From: a virus | DNA length: 22,417 bases | Virus record (IMG/VR): IMGVR_UViG_3300050821_018847 | Location: 1-22,417 of that record | Direction: 5' to 3' (one strand) | Shown here: piece by piece, positions 8,064 to 15,332 of the stretch | Layout: each line of letters starts with the position of its first letter | Numbering within the stretch: the first letter of the stretch is position 1 | Position numbers and translations under genes: made by a program | The notes under the pieces: generated by a model | What the model was told of the DNA's origin: nothing | What the model saw: the letters and a program-made list of their open reading frames with translations, nothing else | The model's database searches: none

Positions 8064-8888
8064 ATGAATAATAAAAGTATATCAGATTTTGTCGCTAATG
8101 CTATGGATGCGACGCTTAAATCGGCAGAACATCAATCACTTTTTGGCACACAATATAAATATGCCAGCGAGAAATGCGAAAAATGCAGCAAGGACAAAGG
8201 CTCTTGCATGTGTGATTCGGGAATGGCAGACGATAATGATGCCAAAAAAGGTGTTTGTAAAGAATGTGGCAAACCAAATTTCCTCTGCAAATGTGATAAA
8301 AGCAAAGCAGATGACAATGAAGCACGAAAGCACAAAGATTCATCGGACGAAAACGATGCTCGCAAACATAAAGATAACTCCTCGGAAGATTCATCTCATG
8401 CCGACGATAATGAAGCTCGCAAACATAAAAAATCAGAAGAAGATAGCTCCAAAGACTCATCTAAAGACAGTTCAGATGCCGATGATCTTAAATCTGAAGC
8501 AGCTTTCGCAGTTGCCATTGATAGTCTCTTAACTGCTTCGGCCGCTCTTGATTCAGTTGGTATGGAAAAATCAGCTGCTTTCAGTCTCAAACTAGCTTCT
8601 ATTGTAGTTGAAGCCAAGAAAAAAGACAAAGAGAGCAAGAAAAGCAAATCTGGCGACTCCAATGATGCCAAAGCAAAAGCCAAGGAAAAAGTTCTAAAAG
8701 AAAAAGAGAAAGAAAAGGCAGCAAAAGCCAAAGAGAAGGAAAAACACGACTCACAAATGGCAAAAGATAAAGCAGCTAAAGAAAAAGCCAAGGAAAAAGC
8801 TGCTAAAGATGCACAAGCCGCTAAAGACAAATCTGCCAAAGAAAAGGAAAAAGCAGCTAAAGAAAAAGCCTCTAAATCTTCCAAATAA
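8064..8888 (+). CDS. Protein with two zinc-knuckle repeats and lysine-rich tail
   Basis: 274 aa, with a strong GAGGAAA ribosome binding site. Residues 38-50 and 65-77 each read CxxCx6CxC, exactly 27 residues apart, as expected for two small zinc-binding knuckles. Each is followed by a charged repeat: 'ADDNDAKK', then 'ADDNEARKHK', 'DENDARKHK' and 'ADDNEARKHK' between residues 55 and 122. Residues ~146-178 form the helical hairpin seen in the next two genes ('LLTASAALDSVGMEKSAAF'). Residues 180-274 are almost only Lys, Ala, Glu, Asp and Ser in patterns such as 'AAKEKAKEKAAKDAQAAK', like the tail of histone H1. An internal head protein that binds DNA, or a scaffold partner, is a reasonable inference. 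I know no named family with this layout. Confidence 0.8.
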   Translation: MNNKSISDFVANAMDATLKSAEHQSLFGTQYKYASEKCEKCSKDKGSCMCDSGMADDNDAKKGVCKECGKPNFLCKCDKSKADDNEARKHKDSSDENDARKHKDNSSEDSSHADDNEARKHKKSEEDSSKDSSKDSSDADDLKSEAAFAVAIDSLLTASAALDSVGMEKSAAFSLKLASIVVEAKKKDKESKKSKSGDSNDAKAKAKEKVLKEKEKEKAAKAKEKEKHDSQMAKDKAAKEKAKEKAAKDAQAAKDKSAKEKEKAAKEKASKSSK

Positions 8889-8893
8889 TTCCA

Positions 8894-9109
8894 ATGTTTA
8901 AAACTAGCTCGTTCGAAGAAGAAATCTTTCAATCGATGGAAAAACAATTGGTCAGTAATCAATTGGAAAATCGTCATGGATTTCAAAAATTAGCCAAAGC
9001 TGCAGAATATCTTAATGCCGCTGCTTCAATCTTCGAACAAGCTGGAATGGAAGAAACGGCAGAAGATATTACCGAGCTACTTCAAAATCTGGCGGGAGCT
9101 TTAAAGTGA
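8894..9109 (+). CDS. Small helical protein, paralogue of the next gene
   Basis: 71 aa. The N-terminus MFKTSSFEEEIFQSM parallels that of the next gene (MIKQAVFEDEIINGM), and residues 31-70 ('KAAEYLNAAASIFEQAGMEE') parallel its 'KAADLLQAAMEIFEETGLTA', so the two are tandem paralogues. The fold is probably a two-helix hairpin. The start at 8894 lacks a clear ribosome binding site and lies five bases after the previous stop. The TGA stop overlaps the next GTG start. A head-assembly role is inferred from location only. Confidence 0.7.
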   Translation: MFKTSSFEEEIFQSMEKQLVSNQLENRHGFQKLAKAAEYLNAAASIFEQAGMEETAEDITELLQNLAGALK

Positions 9110-9600
9110 TTAAACAAGCCGTTTTTGAAGATGAAATTATTAATGGGATGATGCAGGAATTACAGCTGCAAAATGTCAAAGTTGCATCCAAAAAAGAAGG
9201 CGTTGATAATTTAGTTAAAGCTGCTGATTTATTACAAGCAGCAATGGAGATTTTTGAAGAAACTGGATTAACTGCTCAAGCTGATCAAGTTCTAAATATT
9301 CTTTCTAAAATTGCTCATCAAAAAGTAGATCATCATACACAAGGATTAACCCCCGAAAAGATGGTTAAAAATCTCAAAGAACACGGCATTGTTTTTAATT
9401 TAGCCGATGATGGACAAGCCGATCATCTATTGAATGCTGATATTGAAATGCCGTTAGAAAATAGTAAAAAACCAATTAACCCCTTACTTCCCAATCAACC
9501 AGTTCCAGCTTTAAAAGATACTGCTGATTTAACCGTACAAGATGTAGCTCACGCCGAAGATTTAGAGGTGGGCGAAGAAGACTTTGAGGACGAAAAATGA
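9106..9600 (+). CDS. Helical-hairpin protein with acidic tail
   Basis: 164 aa, starting at a GTG that overlaps the previous stop (GTGA). Residues 1-65 are the paralogous helical region described for the gene before. Residues ~75-100 contain 'GLTPEKMVKNLKEHGIVFNL'. The last 25 residues are strongly acidic ('HAEDLEVGEEDFEDEK'). The stop TGA overlaps the following ATG (ATGA), a sign of translational coupling. The function is unknown; the acidic tail would suit interaction with a basic partner such as the lysine-rich protein two genes upstream. Confidence 0.7.
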   Translation: MIKQAVFEDEIINGMMQELQLQNVKVASKKEGVDNLVKAADLLQAAMEIFEETGLTAQADQVLNILSKIAHQKVDHHTQGLTPEKMVKNLKEHGIVFNLADDGQADHLLNADIEMPLENSKKPINPLLPNQPVPALKDTADLTVQDVAHAEDLEVGEEDFEDEK

Positions 9601-9639
9601 ATAAAAATCTTGGAGGACGAAAAATGAATAAAAATCTTG
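9586..9639 (+). repeat. Perfect 27-bp tandem duplication carrying RBS and start codon
   Basis: Two identical 27-bp copies (9586-9612 and 9613-9639) lie head to tail. Each holds a GAGGA ribosome binding site, six bases of spacer, ATG and the codons for MNKNL. 27 is a multiple of three, so the frame is kept and both starts (9597 and 9624) give the same protein with or without nine extra residues. Perfect identity implies a recent slippage event. Confidence 0.95.
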
Positions 9640-9905
9640 CTCGTTTGGTGGTAATTGGTCAAGTGATGGAAGAGAAATACGATCCATCTTCTCATTCCAC
9701 TGCTGATGAAGCTAATGCCGCAATTGGTGATATTGAAGAAAAATTAGAGTTTCTTAAAAATCTTCCTTGGCTCTCTGACAAAGGTGTAGAGACAGTAGTG
9801 CATTTGAGCGGAATGATATCTATTTTACATAAAGAAGTTGCTAAATCGGTAGAACAATCCCGCGATACCTTTATTCCAACGGGCGAAGAAAACGACACTT
9901 ATTAA
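9597..9905 (+). CDS. Small protein with duplicated start region, unknown function
   Basis: 102 aa from the first ATG (9597), or 93 aa from the second (9624). The second is probably the original start: the first nine residues (MNKNLGGRK) are a translation of the duplicated ribosome binding site. The body is helical ('IGDIEEKLEFLKNLPWLSDK' and 'VVHLSGMISILHKEVAKSVE') with a polar C-terminus. It closes the head-assembly block; a 124-bp gap follows. I recognise no family. Confidence 0.7.
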   Translation: MNKNLGGRKMNKNLARLVVIGQVMEEKYDPSSHSTADEANAAIGDIEEKLEFLKNLPWLSDKGVETVVHLSGMISILHKEVAKSVEQSRDTFIPTGEENDTY

Positions 9906-9959
9906 TTATTTTTATTTTCGAAAGCCACAAAACCGTCGAATAAGCTGATATATAAAGAG

Positions 9960-10067
9960 ATGAGACGATCATTTTGTTTTAAAACCAATTTCGAGGTATC
10001 GTTAGAAGTTTTAACTAACCATACCGATAATGGAGGCTACAATTCTTCGCTTAGTTCAAACTTCTAA
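9960..10067 (+). CDS. Possible short upstream ORF (35 aa)
   Basis: ATG 9960 follows AAAGAG and opens a 35-codon frame that ends inside the next gene, in a different frame. It reads across the left arm of the inverted repeat around the start at 10030, so translation of it would open or reshape that hairpin. There is no composition or family support, and it may be only a chance frame. Confidence 0.25.
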   Translation: MRRSFCFKTNFEVSLEVLTNHTDNGGYNSSLSSNF

Positions 10068-10069
10068 CG
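10000..10069 (+). repeat. Inverted repeat enclosing the start codon at 10030
   Basis: Left arm 10000-10018 and right arm 10051-10069 pair over 18 of 19 positions (one U-C mismatch at 10012). The 32-base loop holds ATG 10030 and a GGAGG at 10032-10036. In mRNA this is a stable stem presenting the start codon in a loop. The right arm is coding (residues 8-14). Confidence 0.8.
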
Positions 10070-10731
10070 CTATCCCTCAATCATTTATTCTCGATCCCTC
10101 TTGTGAATTTCAGGCTGGTCAAGTCGCCGAGCTTACAGTTATTGGCAATCAAGTAATGGCTACAGTGTCTAACGGAACTGCACCGTTAGGCATTATTGAT
10201 GATGTTCGAACACGAGCCTTCACCAATGTCTCTTGGAATGAAGTGGTTATTGTTCCAGCCATTGGTGTCCCTGGGCCTGGCGGAATCATCGTCACACCAG
10301 TTGAAATCAAAGCCGAATTGAGGAAACCCAATATTCTTTCCTCATCTTTTAATTCTACCGTTGATGTCTTTCTTAATCCCACTAATGGAGTAATTGCCTT
10401 TTTAGCAGGCACACAACTAAATTACGATATGTTGGGCACGGGAACACCTAATGCCATTCGAACCATCGTTAATTACACCTATCAAGTTCCTAATATTCCA
10501 GGCGATGATAGCACGGCAGGAACAGGGCGAGTGACAGTGTGGTTCAATAGAATGTTTTTTCAGGTAGATATTTATGAAACAAATCAGCAGTATCCTATTA
10601 GAGCCAATGTTTATGTCAGCGAACACGGCATCCTAACAACTCGCCGACCCAGTTTAATTCATCCAGCAGTGGGTATGGTGACTGGAGTACCTTCGCCGTT
10701 TAGTCCTTTATTAGAAGTGTTGTGGTTCTAA
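10030..10731 (+). CDS. Beta-rich virion protein, decoration-like
   Basis: 233 aa, mostly short strands, Gly/Pro turns and few charged residues, without signal peptide or membrane segment. Typical stretches are 'SCEFQAGQVAELTVIGNQVM', 'GTAPLGIIDDVRT', 'GRVTVWFNRMFFQVDIYETN' and an end in 'LEVLWF'. I associate this pattern ('TAPIGIIDD', a Trp-Phe C-terminus) with capsid-associated structural proteins of large phages, so a head-decoration or other abundant surface protein is likely; the exact role is open. The start is odd: ATG 10030 has no ribosome binding site upstream, while GGAGG lies just inside the frame, ahead of an ATT codon at 10042. Start choice or regulation by the surrounding inverted repeat is therefore uncertain. 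An 18-bp inverted repeat spans its stop codon. Confidence 0.75.
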   Translation: MEATILRLVQTSNAIPQSFILDPSCEFQAGQVAELTVIGNQVMATVSNGTAPLGIIDDVRTRAFTNVSWNEVVIVPAIGVPGPGGIIVTPVEIKAELRKPNILSSSFNSTVDVFLNPTNGVIAFLAGTQLNYDMLGTGTPNAIRTIVNYTYQVPNIPGDDSTAGTGRVTVWFNRMFFQVDIYETNQQYPIRANVYVSEHGILTTRRPSLIHPAVGMVTGVPSPFSPLLEVLWF

Positions 10732-10749
10732 TAAACGGCGAAGGTACTC
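10685..10749 (+). repeat. 18-bp perfect inverted repeat spanning the stop codon
   Basis: Arm 10685-10702 is the reverse complement of 10732-10749 without mismatch; the 29-base loop contains the stop codon (10729-10731). In RNA it is a strong hairpin. No T-run follows directly (a T-rich stretch begins about 15 bases later), so it is a poor intrinsic terminator. It may instead protect the mRNA 3' end. Alternatively the right arm is a DNA-binding copy of the gene's end placed just ahead of the endonuclease gene. Confidence 0.9.
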
Positions 10750-10786
10750 ATAGCAATTAAATTATTTTTAAAAGAAAATTAATATT

Positions 10787-11638
10787 GTGAAAAAAATTAC
10801 ATTACCATCAGACACTATATTAGATATTATTAACAAATATCAGTCGGGATTATCTTGCTCTAAAATCGGCAAACAATATTCTTTGTCGGGGGAATATATA
10901 CGAGCACTATTGACTAAAAATAATATTAAATTGCGAGAATATCATCAAATTAATAGAAAACATATAGTTAATGAATATTTTTTCGATAAAATTGATACTG
11001 AGGAAAAAGCATATTTTCTCGGATTTTTATTTTCAGATGGTAATGTTAGTTCTCACTACAATGCTATTACTATAAAATTACAGAAAAAAGATAAACATAT
11101 TTTAACTACTTTTTCTTATCTCATTTTAAATAAAGAAAAACTACATATTAGTGAAGGTAATTATATCTTAAGGTTTAGTAGTAAGCATATGAAACAACGA
11201 TTAATAGAATTAGGTTGCGTTCCTGCCAAATCATTAATTTTACAATATCCAGTATTAGATCATAATATGCAACAACATTTTTTACGAGGTTATTTTGATG
11301 GAGATGGATCAATATATTCTTATGATAATGATTATGCAACTTGCACTATATCGACAGATGATTTTTGTCAATCCATAAAATGCATAATTTTAGATAGAGT
11401 AGGGCTTATTGGAAATATAACTAAAAGCCAACAAATGTTCGACCGTGGCAATTATATCACCTCTAATTTTCTTTTAAAAGGTAATCGACGTGTTTTAAAA
11501 TTAATGAACTGGCTCTACAAAGACGCTACCATTTATCTAACCAGAAAATACAACAAATATTTGGAATTGAAGGCGTGGTGCGATGAAGTGGATAGTCGAA
11601 CCACAAGATATTCAAAAATTACCCAACTTTCCGCCTAA
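10787..11638 (+). CDS. LAGLIDADG homing endonuclease, free-standing
   Basis: 283 aa. Residues 10-45 form a helix-turn-helix ('SCSKIGKQYSLSGEYIRALL'). Two LAGLIDADG helices follow: 'AYFLGFLFSDG' at 75-85 (acid Asp84) and 'HFLRGYFDGDG' at 164-174 (acid Asp173). Both acids are present, so the monomeric enzyme is probably active and cuts a long asymmetric site, usually in a related phage that lacks the gene. The start is GTG 10787 without a good ribosome binding site. ATTAAATTA at 10756-10764, also found in the minus-strand endonuclease promoters, may be a -10 region, but no -35 box is seen. It is inserted between structural genes and disrupts none. Mobility by homing is family knowledge; the target is not known. 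Confidence 0.93.
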   Translation: MKKITLPSDTILDIINKYQSGLSCSKIGKQYSLSGEYIRALLTKNNIKLREYHQINRKHIVNEYFFDKIDTEEKAYFLGFLFSDGNVSSHYNAITIKLQKKDKHILTTFSYLILNKEKLHISEGNYILRFSSKHMKQRLIELGCVPAKSLILQYPVLDHNMQQHFLRGYFDGDGSIYSYDNDYATCTISTDDFCQSIKCIILDRVGLIGNITKSQQMFDRGNYITSNFLLKGNRRVLKLMNWLYKDATIYLTRKYNKYLELKAWCDEVDSRTTRYSKITQLSA

Positions 11639-11693
11639 TATTCCGACATACTTTATAGCATCTCCAATCCCAGGGAACCACTATGACATTTAA
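11583..11693 (+). CDS. Possible 36-aa ORF bridging the endonuclease end and the next gene
   Basis: A 36-codon frame (MKWIVEPQDI to PIPGNHYDI) overlaps the last 56 bases of the endonuclease gene and the first 11 bases of the next gene. It has no strong ribosome binding site. The peptide has a sensible composition and could be the remaining tail of a gene damaged when the endonuclease entered, or mere chance. Confidence 0.3.
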   Translation: MKWIVEPQDIQKLPNFPPNIPTYFIASPIPGNHYDI

Positions 11694-12828
11694 ACATACT
11701 GATTTTGACGATTCCAGCACAATGCGATCATTAGTGCGTGTGGCCAAAGAAAAAGGCTGGCTTCCCGAACAAAATCTCAATAAAACCGCAGCCAAAGAAT
11801 CGACTATCGATCTAAATCCTTCCGACAATTTACTTCAAAATATCTTAAAACTTTGCAATGGTCTTCGTTCCACTGGCTTCGATAAATACGCTGACGAATT
11901 AGAAGTAAAATATCTCAATTATAAACAAGCCAATACACTCTACAATGTTAGCGGAGAAGATGGTGAGGATTTACTTCATTCTGCTCATCCCAAAGGTTCC
12001 CATAAATTACTAGATGTAGATAGTAAAGAAGCGACAGTAGAAGATTTAATTGACAAGCATCTTCAAATTTTAGAAGTAGTTAATAAAAAGCCGCTCGGAA
12101 AAACATCCTCGACCAATGATATTCTTCAAGCAGTTAAAATAGTATTATCAGAAGCTCCAATGCAACAACTTCAATCAGCTATTCAAAGCAATGTAGATGA
12201 TGTTAATGCTACCCTTTCACAAGTAGCCGAAATTGTCAATCAAGAACTAACTTTTTCTATTTCTCCTTATCAAACGGAAATTAAAGAACTAATGAGTGTT
12301 CCCAAGATTGATAATTTAAATAAAGCTAAAAGCTGGTTGGAAAAACTCAAAACTCGATTAAATCCAAGTGGCTGGATGCATTATACAACTTTGGGAATGG
12401 GCGGGCTTTCAGAAGACACTTGGCGAGAAGTGCAAGGATTACTGGAAAAAGCCACTAAATCACTCAATGACGCTATTACTTATCGAGGCAAATTCAAAGA
12501 TTTACAATCATCGGAAATTGTTGCTCCCCCAGCCAAAGAAGAAGCTCCCGACGCGACTAATGATCCTTCTGCTAAACTCATTCAAAGCTATAATGACACT
12601 ATTAATGCTATTGGTTTATATAAGGCAAGAATAGAGGCAAAAGGATTAAATAACGCTACCGCACTCAATCAATGGTTAGATAGTGCCGATGCATTAGCTA
12701 AAAAATATCTTTCGGAATATGCAGGCTCGCAATATAAAGCTGATCCAGAAATTAATGCCAGCTATACCAATAAACTTGCTAGCATTACTTCCAAATTAGA
12801 TACTTTTAAAAATAAATGGTTGGTATAA
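11683..12828 (+). CDS. Helical virion-type protein, paralogue of the 16401 gene product
   Basis: 381 aa. The N-terminus has 'FDD' (8-10), 'VRVAKEKG' (18-25) and 'KTAAKE' (34-39), matching 'FDD', 'VRIAQEKG' and 'KTAAKEE' in the product of the gene at 16401. Both also share a 'SAHP'/'NAHP' block and a Lys-Pro-ended helix ('LQILEVVNKKPLG' against 'ILRHIIDKPVDG'). The middle and C-terminus are helical with a Pro/Ala linker near 285 and a 'KSWLEKLKTRLNPSGWMHYT' segment. An AGGGA ribosome binding site precedes ATG 11683. The conserved N-terminus could be a head-targeting or protease-removed propeptide (inference). It is the first of five adjacent genes likely to act together, perhaps as internal or ejection proteins. 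Confidence 0.78.
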   Translation: MTFKHTDFDDSSTMRSLVRVAKEKGWLPEQNLNKTAAKESTIDLNPSDNLLQNILKLCNGLRSTGFDKYADELEVKYLNYKQANTLYNVSGEDGEDLLHSAHPKGSHKLLDVDSKEATVEDLIDKHLQILEVVNKKPLGKTSSTNDILQAVKIVLSEAPMQQLQSAIQSNVDDVNATLSQVAEIVNQELTFSISPYQTEIKELMSVPKIDNLNKAKSWLEKLKTRLNPSGWMHYTTLGMGGLSEDTWREVQGLLEKATKSLNDAITYRGKFKDLQSSEIVAPPAKEEAPDATNDPSAKLIQSYNDTINAIGLYKARIEAKGLNNATALNQWLDSADALAKKYLSEYAGSQYKADPEINASYTNKLASITSKLDTFKNKWLV

Positions 12829-13836
12829 ATGAGCCAAAGGTTAGTTGATTTAATTCGAAAAACTGCTCAAGAATTGTCCGATCCTCCTGGTGCTAATCCT
12901 GCTCCTAAATCGACTTCTATCGCTCCTAATAGCTTCGTAGGACCATTACAAGGCGGGGCAGCCAAACCAGCAGCTCCAAGAGGAAACGCCACAATAAAGG
13001 CAATGCAGCAAGAACTAATTCACCTAGCTCAAACTATTACCGCTCAACTTAATGTTCAAGATTTAAGCAGCGACGATCCACGAAAACAACAAGAAGCGGC
13101 AGGGCGAGACTCATTTGGTGCTTTCATTACCAAACATTATTTACGAAGTTCCGATGTCCCAGGGGTAGAATTCGATCCTAATCCACAAAAAGCTCAAATG
13201 GCAGATAAGAAGCCTGGAATGGCCACTCGTCTGTCAGTGGTAATGGATACAATGAAACGCATCGGCAACCCCACGGCGGGAGAACAATTTGCGGATGGAG
13301 TTTGGGGACCCAGAACTAACGCCGCACTTCACAACGCTTATGCTTTTGCTTCCTCGATGTTAAAATTATCACAAGATTTTAATTTAAATGTTCGATCCTA
13401 TAATAATGCTGATTTAAAAAACTTCCAAACTTGCATTCCAGAAAACGAAAAAGATAAAGATCTAACTTGGAAAATTGAAGCGGCAGGATTAGCTATCAAA
13501 CATCTGCAACTGATTGAAAAAATGTATAATGAAATTAAGGCAGGTGTATTGGAAAAACCACAATATCGGGCTTATATTGAAGGAGACAAGCCTTATCTAA
13601 CTTATCCCAAGGGTGGAGCTAATTTAACGCCACAACAATTAGCTAACCTCAAACAAACTTTCTCTAATGGATTTAATGTGCCAGTTGGAGAAAATCAAAC
13701 GGCAGTTATTGGGGTGGATGATTTGGTTTCTTTGGATAGCTTAAAGGAATGGATAGTTAAAAATGCTCCTCAACAAGATCCGTATAATATTTTAACTTTA
13801 GTTTCCAATCAGCTTTCACAAAAGAAGGCAGGGTAA
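12829..13836 (+). CDS. Virion-type protein with peptidoglycan-binding-like motif
   Basis: 335 aa, starting directly after the previous stop. The N-terminus 'LVDLIRKTAQEL' is followed by a Pro/Ala-rich linker (19-52). Residues ~130-178 contain 'ADGVWGPRTNAALHNAYAFA', close to the core of peptidoglycan-binding domain 1 (consensus DGxxGPxTxxAV), preceded by a helix as in that fold. If real, it would anchor the protein to cell wall during entry and would complement the transglycosylase at 552. The last 39 residues carry a 'SLDSLKEWIVKNA' block also found twice in the next protein. The domain call rests on one motif and is moderate. Confidence 0.72.
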   Translation: MSQRLVDLIRKTAQELSDPPGANPAPKSTSIAPNSFVGPLQGGAAKPAAPRGNATIKAMQQELIHLAQTITAQLNVQDLSSDDPRKQQEAAGRDSFGAFITKHYLRSSDVPGVEFDPNPQKAQMADKKPGMATRLSVVMDTMKRIGNPTAGEQFADGVWGPRTNAALHNAYAFASSMLKLSQDFNLNVRSYNNADLKNFQTCIPENEKDKDLTWKIEAAGLAIKHLQLIEKMYNEIKAGVLEKPQYRAYIEGDKPYLTYPKGGANLTPQQLANLKQTFSNGFNVPVGENQTAVIGVDDLVSLDSLKEWIVKNAPQQDPYNILTLVSNQLSQKKAG

Positions 13837-13837
13837 G

Positions 13838-15331
13838 ATGTCTTTTATTCAACAAGATCAAAACCTCATCGATCAGCTACTTAAAAGTGCCTTGGAGTTC
13901 GAGACCAAATTCACCAAGCAAGGTCAAGAGGCAGCTAATAATACACAACAAGCAACAACTGCCTTACAAACACAAATCAAAAACTTACAAGACCAAATCA
14001 ATCCTTCAGGGGTTGCTAAAGATCCTAATGCTACTCCAACAATTTCTCACGCTGGGGATGCTTCAACTGCTCCCGAACTTAAAAGCGAAAATTTAGAAGG
14101 ATTAGGGGCTCTAACATCTTGGTTAGTCAATAATGCCATTACCGTCGATGGTCAAAGGGTAGCTTATGATATTCGCCAAGATCCTAAATCAGAAAATTAT
14201 CAACTTTATCAACTAGAGCCTAACGCTGGATTATTGGAAGTTCAGGATCGATCCAAAGCCACACAAGGTTATTTCGTCGATCCGGCTTTACTCAATAAAT
14301 ATTTAGTTTCTCTACAAGCTTATGTTGCCAAAAATCCCAATCAACCACTACAAGTTCAGCTAACCAAAATTGTTCAAGAGGCTAATAAGGATTTAGGAGC
14401 AAATATTAAAGAACAGTATCAGGCTCCCGAAAAAGCTTTGTCTGATAATGTAGTATTAGATGATGTTCCCAAAGATTTAATGGATACCCGCTCTTCTTTA
14501 ATTGGCGGAGGCGTTCCTTTGACCTATGGAGATATTAAAGACGATCAAACTTTCAACAAATGGCTAAACGATCATTCCATTTCCATTAAGGTCGGCGATA
14601 AACAAGCAATGATCAATAATCCAGACTTTGACAAACGAGGGGTTCTTAATATTTTATTCGAACGAGCCAGATTTAAAGTTTCAAGAGCTACCGATGAAGA
14701 AAGTAAAGAAAAAGCCACTATTTATGCCAGACAAGTTCAATCAATCGCCAGTCAAAATAACTTTCATTTGGGAGCTAATCCAGGATCTTCTTCCGATATG
14801 CAAGGAGGAAATCAAAAATCAAATCAACAAAACCAGCAAAATCAAAATACTTCCGCTAACTCCGCTAATTTAATCAAAGAAATAGTCGATACGCTACCCT
14901 TGGCTTTGCAGAACATTGATTTTAATAGAATTAGAGAGTTTTTCGGTAAGATGGCTCAATTAATGTCCAATAATCCAACAGTAATGAGTTATATTTCCAA
15001 TACCGAACAGCTGATGCAAAAAACATCAGCCTTAACAGCTAATCAAGATACCGTTTTTCAATTAGGCATTTCTCCAGAGTCATTAGCTAGAATGTTTGCC
15101 GATCAAAAAACGCCAGGAAAAGTCTTTTATCCTTTCGTGCAATTGTTAGACACCATCATCGATAATGTTAGAGCAGTCATCAATTATTTCGTTAGTCAAT
15201 ATGGTAATCAAATCAATGACAGTCAGCGAGCCTTGGTATATGGGCAAATTGGAAGACGACCTGATGATAGTTCCATTTATAGTCGCAATGTAGAATATCT
15301 AGCTAACTGGATGAAAACTTCACATACTTAA
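13838..15331 (+). CDS. Large multidomain virion-type protein with SLxxWLxxN repeats
   Basis: 497 aa, starting one base after the previous stop with an AGAAGG-type ribosome binding site. The N-terminus ('LIDQLLKSALEFETKF') is coiled coil to ~55. Two copies of a small unit follow at ~84-112 ('LEGLGALTSWLVNNAITVDG') and ~228-275 ('DDQTFNKWLNDHSISIKVGD'), related to the C-terminal block of the preceding protein. Residues 315-345 are a Gln/Asn/Ser linker, and the last 150 residues are a helical domain ('YPFVQLLDTIIDNVRAVINY'). No enzyme motif is seen. The shared repeat suggests the two neighbours form one complex. Confidence 0.75.
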   Translation: MSFIQQDQNLIDQLLKSALEFETKFTKQGQEAANNTQQATTALQTQIKNLQDQINPSGVAKDPNATPTISHAGDASTAPELKSENLEGLGALTSWLVNNAITVDGQRVAYDIRQDPKSENYQLYQLEPNAGLLEVQDRSKATQGYFVDPALLNKYLVSLQAYVAKNPNQPLQVQLTKIVQEANKDLGANIKEQYQAPEKALSDNVVLDDVPKDLMDTRSSLIGGGVPLTYGDIKDDQTFNKWLNDHSISIKVGDKQAMINNPDFDKRGVLNILFERARFKVSRATDEESKEKATIYARQVQSIASQNNFHLGANPGSSSDMQGGNQKSNQQNQQNQNTSANSANLIKEIVDTLPLALQNIDFNRIREFFGKMAQLMSNNPTVMSYISNTEQLMQKTSALTANQDTVFQLGISPESLARMFADQKTPGKVFYPFVQLLDTIIDNVRAVINYFVSQYGNQINDSQRALVYGQIGRRPDDSSIYSRNVEYLANWMKTSHT

Positions 15332-15332
15332 A

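Noticed and set aside
8089-8986. Overlapping frames on both strands across the lysine-rich gene, including a 196-aa minus-strand frame
   Set aside because: Low-complexity Lys/Glu codons leave opposite frames open; the minus-strand products are Ser/Phe/Leu/Ala strings with no start signal.
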